A stretch of 35,499 bases of DNA from Cyanophora paradoxa (taxonomy: Eukaryota > Glaucocystophyceae > Cyanophorales > Cyanophoraceae). The position numbers and the translations under genes are program-made. The notes below the pieces were generated by a model. The model was given only the letters and a program-made list of their open reading frames with translations, was not told the DNA's origin and searched no databases. Positions within the stretch are counted from its first letter, which is position 1. Every line of letters begins with the position of its first letter. This document shows positions 20,410 through 31,093 of the stretch, piece after piece. The stretch is from the NCBI GenBank assembly GCA_004431415.1, contig QPMI01000639.1, forward strand, positions 1 to 35,499, in the 5' to 3' direction.

Positions 20410-22569
20410 ATGTCGCTGGCCGAGGAAGCGATGGAGCGGGCGGCGAGGCTTGCGCGAGCCTTCCCGCGCCAGGCGCTCGCGAAGATTAGCGGCAACGACT
20501 TCAGCCTGCTCCACGACGTCGAGCTGCTCTGCCCCGCTGGTGAGGACGCCCGATAACCTTCGCTCTGTGCGCCGCGGGTGCACGGAGAGCTCAAGGCGCC
20601 CGCGCAGGGGCTGATGGGGGCGGGGCGGCGATCCGCGGCGTCCGCACCGCGACGGGCGAGGCCGTCTGCGTGAAGGAGCTGCTGCTGGCCGAACGTGCGC
20701 GTCTCCGACGCAAGAAAGTCGCGCGCGAGGGTCCGACGCGGCGGCCGCAGGGAACGGCGACCTCTTCGCGCTGGAGTTCGAGCGGCTGCTCGAGGACCTG
20801 CAGGCCGCCAAGCGCCTCCCGCCGCACCCGTGCGCCCCGAGCTCGAGGAGGCGCGCACCGCCGCCCCCGTCGCTGCGGGCTCACGGGGGCGGGCAGGAAC
20901 GTGGCGGGGGTGCGGGAGTTCGCGGCGGTGGCGGACCCGGCGGACGCGCTGGGGCAGAGCGTCTCCTTCTACGTCCTCTCCGACTTCTCCGAGGGCGCCC
21001 GCACCCTCGCCGACGCCCCGGGCGCCGCCCGCGAGGACTCCGCCTGGGCCGCCCTCCTCCAGGTGCCCCCCCGCCCCGCCCCGCCCCGCCCGCCTCACAA
21101 GCACGCGATTCGATCCGACGGGGGGCGGCGTCAGGTGCTGGACGCGCTGCAGCACCTGCACGCGCACCGCGTCGTCCACCGGAACCTGCGCCCCTGCAAC
21201 GTCCTCGCCCTCCGCCCGCCGGCCGCCGCCGGCGCCCACACGCCGGCCTCCCCGGGGCGCGCCCTCGCCACCGGCGCCCCCACCGTCCTCAAGCTCGCCG
21301 ACTGGCACTCCGCGCCCCGCGTGCGCCCCGGCCCCACCTCCCGCGCGGCGGCCGGGGCGCGCCTCACAGGCCGCGCAGTACTGCTCGACGCCGGCGGCCG
21401 AGCGTGAGGCCTACCGCCCGCCCGAGGTCCGCGCGGGGCGGCCGCACAGCGTCCCCGGCGACCTCTGGTGCGCCGGCGCCGTCGTCCGCTCCCTCTGCGC
21501 CCTCGGCGACGACGGGTGCGCCCGCGCCCCCCTCCCGCGCTTCCCGTGCCTTTCTGAGGCGGCGGGGCAGGGAGTTGGCGCCGTACTACAGCTCGGCGCT
21601 GCGGGGCGTCCTCTCGGCGCTCCTGCAGGAGGACCCGGCCCGCCGACCCCGCTCCGCCCTCGAGGCGCGCCCGCACCCCCGCCTCGGGACCCCCGCCCCA
21701 ATCGAGCCGTACCCCCGCAGGCGCTCGAGATGATCCCGGCAATCCCGGCCCCGGCGCCGGCGCCCTCGCCGAAGCCGGCGGCGCCCGCCCCGCCGCGGCT
21801 CGTCCTCACCTCCCCCAACGAGACCTCCCGCCGGTGCGCGCCCCGCAGGACCCCGCGCCCCTCGCCGTGCGCCCGGCCCGGCCCGACGCGCGCCCGCCCC
21901 GCAGCTCCCTGAGCGCCATCTCCGAGGGCTCGGAGGCCGCCGGCGAGTTCGAGGAGTGCCGCGCCGGCCCCGCCGCGAAGCCCGCCCCCGCCCCCCAGCG
22001 CGCCCCGCCCGCCCCGCCCGTGCCGCCCGCCCCGCCTGCACAGCCCGTCCGCGCCGCTCCGGCTGCCCGCCCGGCGCCGGCCGCCCCCCCGCGCCTGCCG
22101 CCCGCGCCGTACCCGTGAGCCCCCCGCGCCGGCCGTCCGCGTCGCGCCGGCGGCCCCTCCCGCTCCTGCGGCCCGGCCCGCGCCGGCGGCGCCTTCTCCG
22201 CCGGCACCGCAGCCGGCGCCGGGGGCGCCCAGGCCCTTCTCCCCTTCTGCGACGGCTGCGCGCCCCGCAGCGGCCCCGAACCCGGTCCCGGCTGCCTCGC
22301 CCCGGCCGCCCCCGCCGCCCTCGCCGGCCGCCTACGGGCCCCCGCCGCCGTCGCCTTCGGCCGCCTTCTCGCGGCCTCCCCCCGCCCTCGCCGGCCGCAG
22401 TCGGGCCGCCGCCGCCCTCGCCGACTGCCGTCGCGCCGGCGCCGCCGCCGCCGGCGAGCGCGGCGCGGGTCACGCTGAAGAGCGCGGCGCTCCTCGTCCG
22501 GGCCGTCGCCGTCCCCGTCGCCGCCTTCGCCCGCCGCCGCTCCCTCGCCCCCGGCGAGCCCCTCGCCCC

Positions 22570-22602
<33 letters not shown>

Positions 22603-23081
22603 TGAGGCGGAGCCGGCGGCGTACGCGTGGGCGCCGCTCTCGGCGCGGGGCCCGGGCCGGCCCGCCCGGCGCTCTTCTCGCCCACGCGCCTCTCGGAGGC
22701 CCCCGCGGAGCTCTCCGTCCGCCCCGCGAGCCCCTTCACCCCCGTGGCGCCTCCCCCGCCCCCGCCGGCCCCAGCCCGCCCCGAGCCCCGCCCCGCCCTC
22801 GCCGCCGCGCGCCCCACGCGGGCCGTCAGCGCCCCGCGCGCTCGCCCGCGCCGGCGCCGGCGCCGGCGCCGGCCCCGAGGGCGGGGCGGCTGCAGGGGAA
22901 GGCGCCGCCGGCGCTGGAGATCCGGTCGCCGGCGCGGGCGGCGGTGACGGCGGCGGCGCGGGCGTTCGAGGAGAAGGCGCGGGCGCTGGCCCCCGCGGAG
23001 GCCGGCGCGGAGACGGGGCCCCGCGCGGGCACCGTCGCCGCCCTCCTCGCCCGCTGGGAGCGCCGCGCCGACGGCGCCTGA
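20410..23081 (+). CDS. Protein pseudokinase with long Pro/Ala-rich tail
   Basis: Spliced by eye, the exons give a protein-kinase fold. After an N-terminal helix ('MSLAEEAMERAARLARAF'), exon 2 has a glycine-loop-like 'DGGGAAIRGVRTATGE' and the VAIK-like 'VCVKE' with its lysine kept. Next come the 'FERLLEDLQAAKRL' helix with 'PPHPNVAGV', the hinge 'SFYVLSDFSEGA' and the catalytic loop 'VVHRNLRPCNVLAL'. The loop reads His-Arg-Asn where active kinases have His-Arg-Asp. The metal-binding motif is 'LADWHS' in place of Asp-Phe-Gly. 'YRPPEV', 'GDLWCAGAVVRSLCAL' and 'LLQEDPARRPRSALE' match the C-lobe. Phases fit at 20539/20608 and at the following junctions, one with a GC donor (after 'SALE'). The tail from about 21720 is low-complexity and ends with a helical 'AVTAAARAFEEKARALAP' and a stop at 23079-23081. 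It is probably catalytically weak or inactive and may act as a scaffold. Tail introns are uncertain. Confidence 0.72.
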
Positions 23082-23234
23082 GAGCGCGCCCTCTTCCTCG
23101 AGATCTTCTCCAGCCCGCCCTGCTTAGAAGCTTGTTCCACGGGCCCGCCCCCGAGGGCCCCTCCAGCCGTACCGCTCAGATTCTAGGACAGTTACGCCGC
23201 GCCAGCATGCATATGATTTCGCTGTACTTTACGG

Positions 23235-23254
23235 TCGACCCCACCGGGGGTCGA
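23235..23254. terminator. 8-bp perfect hairpin in convergent 3' spacer
   Basis: TCGACCCC at 23235-23242 pairs with GGGGTCGA at 23247-23254 around a 4-nt loop, between the 3' ends of the pseudokinase (+) and RING (-) genes. A role in 3'-end formation is only suggested by position; the rest of 23082-23331 shows nothing else. Confidence 0.3.
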
Positions 23255-23331
23255 GGAACTGCACTGAAAACAAGAAATGCAAAGCAGCGAAAGCTCGAAA
23301 GCGCTGTACAAGCACGGGGCGGGGCGGGGCG

Positions 23332-24374
23332 CTAGGGTGCGGAGCGGCAGACAGGGCAGATGCCGGAGACGGCGAGCCAGCGCCGGAGGCAGGGCGCATG
23401 GTACGCGTGCCCGCACGGCAGCTCCAGCGCGGGCCCCGCAGGCCGGCCGGCCGCCCCCTCCCCAACTGCAACCTCCTCCCGGCAGATCGCGCATGGGATC
23501 GCCTGCGGCGGCGCGGCGCCCGCGCGGGGCCGCCACCGGGCCTCCCGCCGGGCGATTTGATCCGGGGACAAGCCCGCCGTCGCCGGGCGCGGCTCTGCGG
23601 GGGGCGCGGCTCAGGCGGGAGGGGCGGGGCGGGGCCGGGGCGGGGCGGGGCCGCGCCTTCCTCCAGCCCGCCGTCGGGCCCCTCGTCCAGGTCCCGCGAG
23701 CCGTCCAGGGCCACGATGCGCAGCCGCGCCGCCCCCGCCCCGACTGCGAGGGCGAGGCCTCAGGGCGAGCGGGGCGGGGGTCGGAGCAGGGCGCACAGGG
23801 GCGGGCGCGGGCGAGGGCGGCCTGGATCGCCTCCGCCATCTCCGCGCCGCTCTCGAAGACGAGCCGCCGACGCGCCCGCGGCGAGAAGAGCGGCCCCGCC
23901 TGCCCCTCCCCGCCCAGCAGCGCCGGCCCCACCACCAGCCTGCGAGGGGCGCCGCGGCCAGTCCCGTCAGCGTCGGCGCGCTGCGATGCGGCCTGAGCGC
24001 CCCGCGGACCCGCGGCGGAGGCCATCCTCGAGCTGACAGGCGTCCAGAGCCTCGATCTCCTCCAGCGAGCGGACCAGGAGCCGGGAGCATGCACGCGGCG
24101 CCGGGGCGGGCGGGACGCGCGGCGGCCTGCCGAAGACCTCGTCCCGCAGGGAACGCCGCATCCGCGGGGCCACGCGCGGGAGAGTCGCTGGATCTGACGC
24201 CGAGGCGCGCTCCCTCCTTGGCGTGGGCGGAGTGCTGGGCGTGGGCGGGACGGGCCATGACCGCTGACGTGGGGAGCTCGGGGTGCGCGGCGGCGTAGGC
24301 AGCAGGGGACCGGTCCCGCGCCGCATGTCAGGGAGCTCGGCGCTCTCTACTGAGCTCGACGCTGACGGTGCCAT
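23332..24374 (-). CDS. RING-H2 finger protein (probable E3 ubiquitin ligase)
   Basis: The last exon (23332 to about 23494) encodes 'IPCAICREEV', then 'ELPCGHAYHAPCLRRWL' and 'ICPVCRSAP' before a TAG. This gives all eight zinc ligands of a RING-H2 (C-x2-C, C-x-H-x2-H-x2-C, C-x2-C), the domain that recruits E2 ubiquitin-conjugating enzymes. Upstream minus-strand exons read 'RLRIVALDGSRDLDEG' (about 23715), 'RRLVVGPALLGGEGQAGPLF' (about 23945), 'SGAEMAEAIQAALA' and 'SRLLVRSLEEIEALDACQLE' (about 24085). The N-terminus ('MAPSASSSVESAELPDM') is Ser/Pro-rich and disordered-looking; I start at the ATG 24372-24374. No membrane segment is obvious. The target protein cannot be inferred. Intron positions upstream of the RING exon are approximate. 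Confidence 0.72.
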
Positions 24375-24618
24375 CGAGCGGGCTAGCGAACGCGCCCCCT
24401 GGCTCACGCCAGGCGCGCCCCGCCGGCGAACCCGTCGATCCTACGCCGTGCTTCTCAGGCCGCCATGCAGATTCTTGCTGAGTTCTTTTGGGGAAGGTGT
24501 TCGGATTGCCGCGAACGAAGGGAGCTCCAGTACCCGTATCCGAGGCAACTAACTCCAAACTACCTTATACCCGCATTAGTCGTTTCGGCGCGCATCCGTT
24601 TTTGAAGTCGTTCCGAGC
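24375..24618. other. Divergent spacer between RING gene and 24619 gene
   Basis: Short upstream region shared by two divergent genes. It becomes less GC-rich toward the right (TTCTTTTGGGGAAGG and similar words at 24480-24500). No TATA box or repeated motif stands out. Confidence 0.4.
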
Positions 24619-27600
24619 ATGGAGGCCGAGCCGGGGGATCCCGCTAGCGTAACAACTCCGTCCATAGTCTTCTTCAGCAGCGGAGGTGGGCCAATCCCAT
24701 GTTCGTTGCCATCGCTGTTTGCAGGCGGCGCCAGGGCGCTAGCGCAGCAACTTCCCGAAGGCCGGGCCGGCCAGAACATCGTTAGGATGGTAGCGAAGGA
24801 CTTCAAGAACGGCGGCGCCGTTGTGGACAGTCGTAGCGTCGTCCTGCAGCCCAACCAGTACATCGCGTGGGACCAGCTAGCGACTGATGCGGAAGGCATC
24901 CGATACGAGCTCATCTTCAGCCCGCCACAAGGTAATACAGTAATATGGTCGAGAAACTTGCTGACAGGGCTCGAGCGCAGCGGGCAACGGAGATCAAGAT
25001 GGCGCCTCGCCTGCCTCCCAGGCTGGAAGCGCAGCAGGGGCCGGCTACGGTACTCACCGCGTACGCAACATTGCTATCTTTGTGCTTGACTGCTCTCCCT
25101 TCGCAGCCGCGGCTTACGGTGCCGGCCCGATGCCCCAACACTAGTACTGCGAACTACGCCAGTCCGCATCATACCAACTTTCCACCGGGTGCGGACCATC
25201 ACCCTGTTGATGTGCGTTGTCTCATAGCATCGCCCGTGCGAAGGGTTTCCGGTCGTGGCTGGCCAAGGGGGGTACCCGTCGTTTTGGCAGACCACAACTG
25301 CTTACGACTATCAGCAGCGCGCCAACGCGGCCTTTTGCAGCTATCCTCAAGGTGCGCTTAAACATCCTGCTGAGCTAGTCGCGTCCCGCCCGCTTCTGAT
25401 CGCGCAACGCGCGTCGGCGCCGCTTCCAGGCGCTCCGAGCGAGAGGTTCCGAAGCAGTGCGTTGAAGCTTGCGCGTCTGTTTCTTGATGATCTGATCGCC
25501 AGCCGCAGACCCTGGCGGCTGCGATCCATTCGCTGCAGCTGCGCGCGCCGGCGGCGCTTCTAGCGCAGATCATGAGCGAGCCCGGGCTGGCGGGGCCATC
25601 GCCGCGGCGGCGCCGCCCGGCGGCGCCGCCGCGGGCCCCAACAGCGCGTTTCCGGGCGGTGCCGGCGGCGGCGCCAGCAGCGCGCTTCCGGGCGGCGGAA
25701 CGCTTCCACACTTTGGCCAGGGACATCCTGGTCCCAATGCCTATGGCCTCTTCGGCGCGCCCACTCCGGGGGCGGCCGCCGCCGGGCCGCCGTTCCCTGG
25801 GGCGGCGCCGATGACTGGCCCGTTCTCTGGATCCGGGCTCCCCTTCTCGACTGGTGCGGAAGCCCGCCGTTGCGCCTCTATATATGCAGCTAGTTGACCG
25901 GCCTTCGCAGGCGCAGCACCGTCCTGGATTGATCCGTTCAGCAACGAGGCCGCGGCGGAGGCTTGCAAGCAGGTCAACGACAAGCGCAAGAAGAGCGACA
26001 AGGAGAAGACGTCCAGAATCTTCGTGTGCGACTCCTCGCTAAAGTCCCAGTACCTGGGCGATCACACCTGTGCGTTTGCCATTTCGATGCGCGTCTAAAA
26101 GTCCGCATCCTCACATGCTTGCAGTCAAGGAGGGCGTAGACGACGGGCTCTCCCCTTCCATGTACGCCACCAAGCACTTCGGACCGCTTCTGCGCAAGAA
26201 GATCGAGAAGAGCAAGCGCAACGTCGTTTTCGGCTCGACGGGCCTCCCCGCTTCATGGGACGGCATGCTCAAAGTCGGCTGTGCAGAGAACTGTGCGGAG
26301 CTTATTCAATTTTCAATCATTAATCGCTAACCTTCGGCGCAGCTCGTGGAGCGAAGATCGTCGAGGGAGCCAGAGGCGAAGAGCTCTTGGAGCTGAAGGC
26401 GATCGAGTTTTTCGACGAAAATCCACCAGTTCAGTCATTTTTTGTTGCCTCTCGGTAACTGCATCTTCTCAACAACGTTGTTTTCCGCAGAACCCCCCGG
26501 GCGGCCTCGTGAGGCAGTGCCTCGACAGGGACCTGGGGGTCAAGAGCTATCAGAATTCCAAGAAGATCAACGTCATCATTTTCTCGAACGAGGCTGTAGC
26601 CAAGGCGCTCGATGAGGTGAGCTGCTCGAGCCCTGAGCGCGCGTGACTCGGCGAGCGGCTGTGACTGGGCTGGCGCAGTCGCTCAACCAGGAGTGCCACC
26701 CCATCTCCCTCGACTTTGGGGAGCCCAAGAAGCCCGTCGTCCAGCACACGCTCTTCATTCAGATCAAAGGCACCACGTACGTTAAGTTCTGACGTTGGCG
26801 CCTCGTCGATCTTTATTGACCTTACACCAGGTTGATCCACACCGTTCACCTGCAAGACCTGCAGAAAACGGAGCCGGGGCGCCCTCTCCTGGATCTCCTC
26901 AATAGTGTGCACATTTTTCCTCTCAAGCCCGTCAACCTTTATTTTTTTCTTGCTGGGAAATTTATTTCGTCCTGCAGAGGAGATCAAGACTTTTCTTCAA
27001 GGCTTGAGTGACGAGGCAGATCCGGAGTCGCAGGTGCAGATCGTCCGTCTGCACCTTTCAGATGGCAAGGCTCGCGGCCGGAGCCGCAAGGGCAAGTCAG
27101 GGACCCTCGACAGGCCCTACACTGCCGCTGAGCAGCTCCACTCCCAGAACTGTCGTATCGAAGGTGTGCTTTGCCTTTCAAATTAATTCAAATTAATTTA
27201 ATGCGAAGGTGTCTGAATAAATCCGGTTGCAGCACTCACGGAACATGGCTGCCTCGTGCGCGAGGTAGTTCTCACGGTGGCCAAGGCCAAAAAGACCAAG
27301 GATGCCAAGCAAGCTACGATGAAGCCTCTTCTGGTGGAGCTGGCCCGCAACCCGCTCGAGGTATACCGCTTTTTTATCGCCTTTTCGCTTTCTGTAATTA
27401 ACCTGAAAATTAACTGCTTGCTCAGACGGAGGCGAACGAAGCTGACTGTTCCGTGGTCAAGCCTGACGTCGACGTGAGCTGTGACGGCCACGCTGCCGTT
27501 CTCCACGCCCTCCTCAAGACCACAGACGACGAGGCGGTCAAGTCGTCCATCTTCATGATGGCACATACCTTCCAACCGCCCTTGACGGTCTGCACCCCTG

Positions 27601-28217
27601 CTCTCTCCCTCTCTCGCCCCCCCCCCCTCCCCCCCCTCCCCCCCTTCCCCCCCCCCCCCCACACACACACACACCCACCCCAACCTCCACCCCACCGCCC
27701 CCCCCCCCCCCCCCCCCCCCCCGCCCCCGCGCCCCCACCCCCACCCCCCACCCCAACGCCCCCCCACCCCCTCCCACCCCCACCCCAACGCCCCCCCCCC
27801 CACCCCCCTCCCTTTCTGAGAAGAGGGTATTCTGCAGCTCAGCATCTCGAAGCCGGAGTTGCTTCCTGTGGAAATCCGCAACTGTCTTCTGAGTGGCGAG
27901 CAGATCGAAGCTCTTCGCAAAAAGTACAGGAGCAAGCTGAAGCGCAAGAAGCAGAATGACGACGAAGGTTAGCTTCTTTCCTCGAACTTGCTTTCCAATT
28001 TTCTTCTGATAAACCAGTTGCAGCAACCGCGGAGGAGGTCGTCGAACTCGATGGGAGCGAGGACGAGCGCGAGCAGGAGACGGAGAGCACGTGCAGCGCG
28101 AGCTCTCCGGCGCCCGTCCCCCGCCTGCGCCCCGCGGCCGTGGTCCCCCCCACACTCGCCTCCACCCGCGCGCGGCGGGGCAATGCCGGCATGCGCAAGG
28201 GCGACGACTCGCCTTAA
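24619..28217 (+). CDS. Unidentified large multi-exon protein
   Basis: Exon 1 (24619-24931) encodes 'FFSSGGGPIPCSLPSLFAGG' and 'QNIVRMVAKDFKNGGAVVDS', ending at a GTAATA donor. Middle exons (about 25100-25850) are Gly/Pro/Tyr/Gln-rich ('YDYQQRANAAF', 'GPPFPGAAPMTGPFSGSG'). From 25905 well-defined exons follow: 'DPFSNEAAAEACKQVNDKR', 'KEGVDDGLSPSMYATKHFG', 'NPPGGLVRQCLDRDLGVK', 'SLNQECHPISLDFGEPKK', 'LIHTVHLQDLQKTEPGRP', 'ALTEHGCLVREVVLTVAKAK' and 'LSISKPELLPVEIRNCLLSG'. The basic 'YRSKLKRKKQNDDE' and an acidic/Ser tail close the protein, with the stop at 28215-28217. I do not recognise the family. Introns are less GC-rich than elsewhere and mostly begin GTGTGC, GTGAGC or GTACGT. The model between 24932 and 25560 is uncertain because frames conflict there. 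The charged C-terminus suggests a nuclear or nucleic-acid-associated protein, which is inference only. Confidence 0.6.
27617..27812 (+). repeat. C-rich low-complexity tract inside an intron
   Basis: About 200 nt of C runs broken by T, A and G, with a (CA)n core at about 27660-27674. It lies between the exon ending 'MMAHTFQPPLT' and the exon starting 'LSISKPELLP', so it is intronic with C on the sense strand. Confidence 0.85.
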
Positions 28218-29320
28218 TCTGACTTAGTACCATATGCATGTTCTTCGCGCAATTTTATATCATGATCATGATCATGAATGACGTGTATAATTGCGAGGCA
28301 TGGCGTAGCTGCAGCTGGCCGCGGGCGGGGCACCGGCATGGTGGCCGCCGGGCGCCCTGGCGAAGTACGCCTAGGTGCCCTCCGGTTATCACGGCGTACC
28401 GCCGCGGCGGTCGGGCCGCGGACCTTGCTCAGGCCCAGACGGAAGGTAATTAATATAAACCCGCACAAGCACCGGGTTTTCACTCAAGCGTAACGGGTCG
28501 GGCCCGCGCGCACGGGGGGGAAGCCTGCGGCTCGAGCTTGCCCGGCTGCTCATGATCAAAGACGCAGTACTCCCAGCGATCGCGACTTCCCGCTTTTAAT
28601 TTGGATCAAGATGTACGTGGTCTAAATACTTCATTTGTAATCAAATACCAAGCTTCGCCGAACGTTCCGGACGATGAGCAGCGCTGATCGATGTTGAAGT
28701 AGAATTGATGATGAACTTAGGAAAGTAAGGTCTAATGCTTTGGTCTGAAGACTCATGATAACGTGGATCGTCCGGAACGTTCGCGCTCGCCGCGAAAATC
28801 GGTGCACACACTCTTAAGATATCATTCTTTAAGAATCTCACTCATTATATCGAAATGAAGCTCTGCTGGCTCGCTCTGTGTCGCGATCGATCGGCGTGAC
28901 CATCAACCAAGGGGCCCCGGCGAAGGCGCGGGACCCAGGCGCGCGGCACAGGCTCTGCTGGGGCCGAGAAAGCGACAAACGAAAGCTATTTGAGTGCTTC
29001 ACATGCTATACAAGGCAGCAGGCGCCGGTCGGGCCGGGCCGGCAGGGGTGGGGCCCCTCAAACGCCCGTCCCCCTAGGCCTGCCACCCGCCCCCCCTGCC
29101 ACCCCTGCGCCGGCGCCCCGCGAGCCGACGGCTGCCCGCGCGGCCCCGGCTCGATAAACTGAATCCCAGGGAGGATGGATGCAGGCGCGGGGCCCGCCCT
29201 GGGGAGGACGGGCGTGGTTCCGCGGGCCCATCATTCTCAGATGCCCCCCTCACTCCCTGGAGGCGAAAGGAGAGGGATAGGGGAAGTGTTTTACCCTTCC
29301 CCAATAAATTATGTATAAAA
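28218..29320. other. Intergenic region with palindromic patches
   Basis: No gene is recognised. It begins with TCATGATCATGATCATGA (28259-28276) just after the preceding stop, has another CTCATGATCA at 28549-28558, and contains the inverted repeat 28659-28783. The stretch 29030-29160 is C-rich and the stretch 29290-29320 is AT-rich. Confidence 0.5.
28659..28783. repeat. 17-bp perfect inverted repeat, 91-nt spacer
   Basis: CGAACGTTCCGGACGAT at 28659-28675 is exactly complementary to 28767-28783. The interior is AT-rich and non-coding. It may be a small MITE or a structured RNA; I see no snRNA or tRNA signature. Confidence 0.65.
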
Positions 29321-30034
29321 ATGTGTCTATACAAAACGAAGAATCGATGCTCATTTCAACACAACGCCCACAACGCCCGCGGCCGCGGCCTAGCCTCAAT
29401 ATTAATTTGCAAGCGGCTCCCCTTGAGGAACCGCGGTGGCTCCTTCAGAAACCGCGGCGGCTCCTGTGAGAACCGCGGCGGCTCCCTCAGAAACCGCGGC
29501 GGCTCCCTCAGGAACCGCGGCGGCTCCCACAGGAACCGCGGCGGCTCCCTAAGGAACCGCGGCGGTTTCCTAAGGAACCGCGGCGGCTCCCTCAGGAACC
29601 GCGGCGGCTCCCTCAGGAACCGCGGCGGCTCCCTAAGGAACCGCGGCGGCTCCCTAAGGAACCGCGGCGGTTCCCTCAGGAACCGCGGCGGTTCCTTGCA
29701 ATCGAGGAACTGGCGGGTACCCCCTGATTTTGAGCGAGTAGAAAACTCAGCCAGCTCTGGGGTCGGAAGCATTGTAGGCAGTGGGGCGCAAGTGTACTCC
29801 GCCCCTGCGGCGAATATGGAGATCCCGAAGGTACTGCAGCTGAGTGTTGTGCCGCGTCAACTCCGGTGTTGCGGGCTCTCACGTCGCGGGCAGTGCTCCG
29901 GCCACGAGCGCTGCTGCGTCGAATGCGAATTAGGCGACCTGCACAGGGAAGTTCGAGCGAGTCCGATGCATCGCGCCGCCAGTTCAGAACAGCAAGGCGG
30001 AGACGCAAAACAACGCCTTAAACGCCTTAAGTAG
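29321..30034 (+). CDS. Possible ORF spanning the 21-nt repeat array
   Basis: A 237-residue frame runs through the tandem array, which translates as repeated 'LRNRGGS' heptads, then continues with non-repetitive sequence containing several cysteines ('LRCCGLSRRGQCSGHERC'). The minus strand is also open across the array ('REPPRFL' heptads), so openness alone is weak evidence. The strict 21-nt spacing would be expected of a coding repeat, and the Arg/Asn/Gly heptads resemble RGG-like RNA-binding low complexity. Start, introns and expression are unknown. Confidence 0.25.
   Translation: MCLYKTKNRCSFQHNAHNARGRGLASILICKRLPLRNRGGSFRNRGGSCENRGGSLRNRGGSLRNRGGSHRNRGGSLRNRGGFLRNRGGSLRNRGGSLRNRGGSLRNRGGSLRNRGGSLRNRGGSLQSRNWRVPPDFERVENSASSGVGSIVGSGAQVYSAPAANMEIPKVLQLSVVPRQLRCCGLSRRGQCSGHERCCVECELGDLHREVRASPMHRAASSEQQGGDAKQRLKRLK
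29429..29701. repeat. Tandem array, 13 copies of a 21-nt near-palindromic unit
   Basis: The word AACCGCGG recurs at 29429 and then every 21 nt to 29681, thirteen times with no length change. The unit core GGAACCGCGGCGGCTCC is an imperfect palindrome around CCGCGG; several copies carry GGTTCC instead and are perfect. Variation is confined mostly to the linker (CTCA, CTAA, CACA, TTCA). Confidence 0.92.
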
Positions 30035-30564
30035 CACCGTAAGCGCTGACATCATTACGCCGCGCAAGTCCTGCGCCCCGCCCGCGCCCTGGCCCATGCC
30101 GCGGCCGCCGACCCTGCGTCGCGGCCCCACCCGCCGCGCCGCAGTAGCCAGCGGCCGACGCAGCCGCCGGCACCCTGCCCCCGGGCGGTGGCGGCGTTCG
30201 CGTGCGTGCGCGGCGGAGGAGGGCCGGCACCGTCTTCCTCGAGCCGGCCAGGCGGGGCAGGCGGCTCCCGCGGGGCGTGACGGCGGGGCATGCGGGAGGG
30301 GGCTGGGGCGGCGGGCGCCTCGCCTGCCCCCTCATCTTCCAGGCGCGCTGCCCCCGCCCCACCGCCCCGCCGCGCGGCGGACAGCCTCAATGCCTCAATG
30401 CGGCGGACTGGAGGGCGCCAGCCGGCGAAGCGCCGCCCGCGGCTCTTTGCTCGAGATCCACGTGCGCCTCGCCCCCCGCCCCCGCGCCCCCACGGTCATG
30501 CGTAAATGCATCTCGCTGGCCCCCGCAGCGGCCTCGACGAGAGCCCTCGCCCGTCGCCCGCCCC
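30035..30564. other. GC-rich spacer, no gene recognised
   Basis: Long open frames exist on both strands, but all are low-complexity Ala/Pro/Arg/Gly sequence with no domain. I see nothing else. Confidence 0.4.
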
Positions 30565-31093
30565 GGAGTCGCCCACGGCTCGCGCGGCGGCCGGTGCCCT
30601 GGCACCGCCCGCGGCCCATGCCGCCGCCCCCACCCCACCCGCTCGCCGCCCCGGAGTCGCCCACGGCTCGCGCGGCGGCCGGCGCCCTGGCACCGCCTGC
30701 GGCCCATGCCGCCGCCCCCACCCCCACCCCGCTCGCCGCCCCGGAGTCGCCCACGGCTCGTGCGGCGGCCGGCGCCCTGGCACCGCCTGCGGCCCATGCC
30801 GCCGCCCCACCCCCACCCCGCTCGCCGCCCCGGAGTCGCCCACGGCTCGTGCGGCGGCCGGCGCCCTGGCACCGCCTGCGGCCCATGCCGCCGCCCCCAC
30901 CCCCACCCCGCTCGCCGCCCCGGAGTCGCCCACGGCTCGTGCGGCGGCCGGCGCCCTGGCACCGCCTGCGGCCCATGCCGCCGCCCCCACCCCACCCCGC
31001 TCGCCGCCCCGGAGTCGCCCACGGCTCGCGCGGCGGCCGGTGCCCTGGCACCGCCCGCGGCCCATGCCGCCGCCCCCACCCCCACCCCGCTCG
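30565..31093. repeat. Minisatellite, six copies of 88-90 nt
   Basis: The word GGAGTCGCCCACGGCTCG starts at 30565, 30653, 30743, 30832, 30922 and 31011, i.e. spacings of 88, 90, 89, 90 and 89. Length changes sit in a C-rich CCCCCACCCC stretch. Because spacing is not a multiple of three, the repeat is not maintained as protein, although single frames stay open by composition. Confidence 0.92.

Noticed and set aside
29429-29701. CRISPR array
   Set aside because: Units are contiguous 21-nt tandem repeats without unique spacers, in a eukaryotic intron-rich genome.
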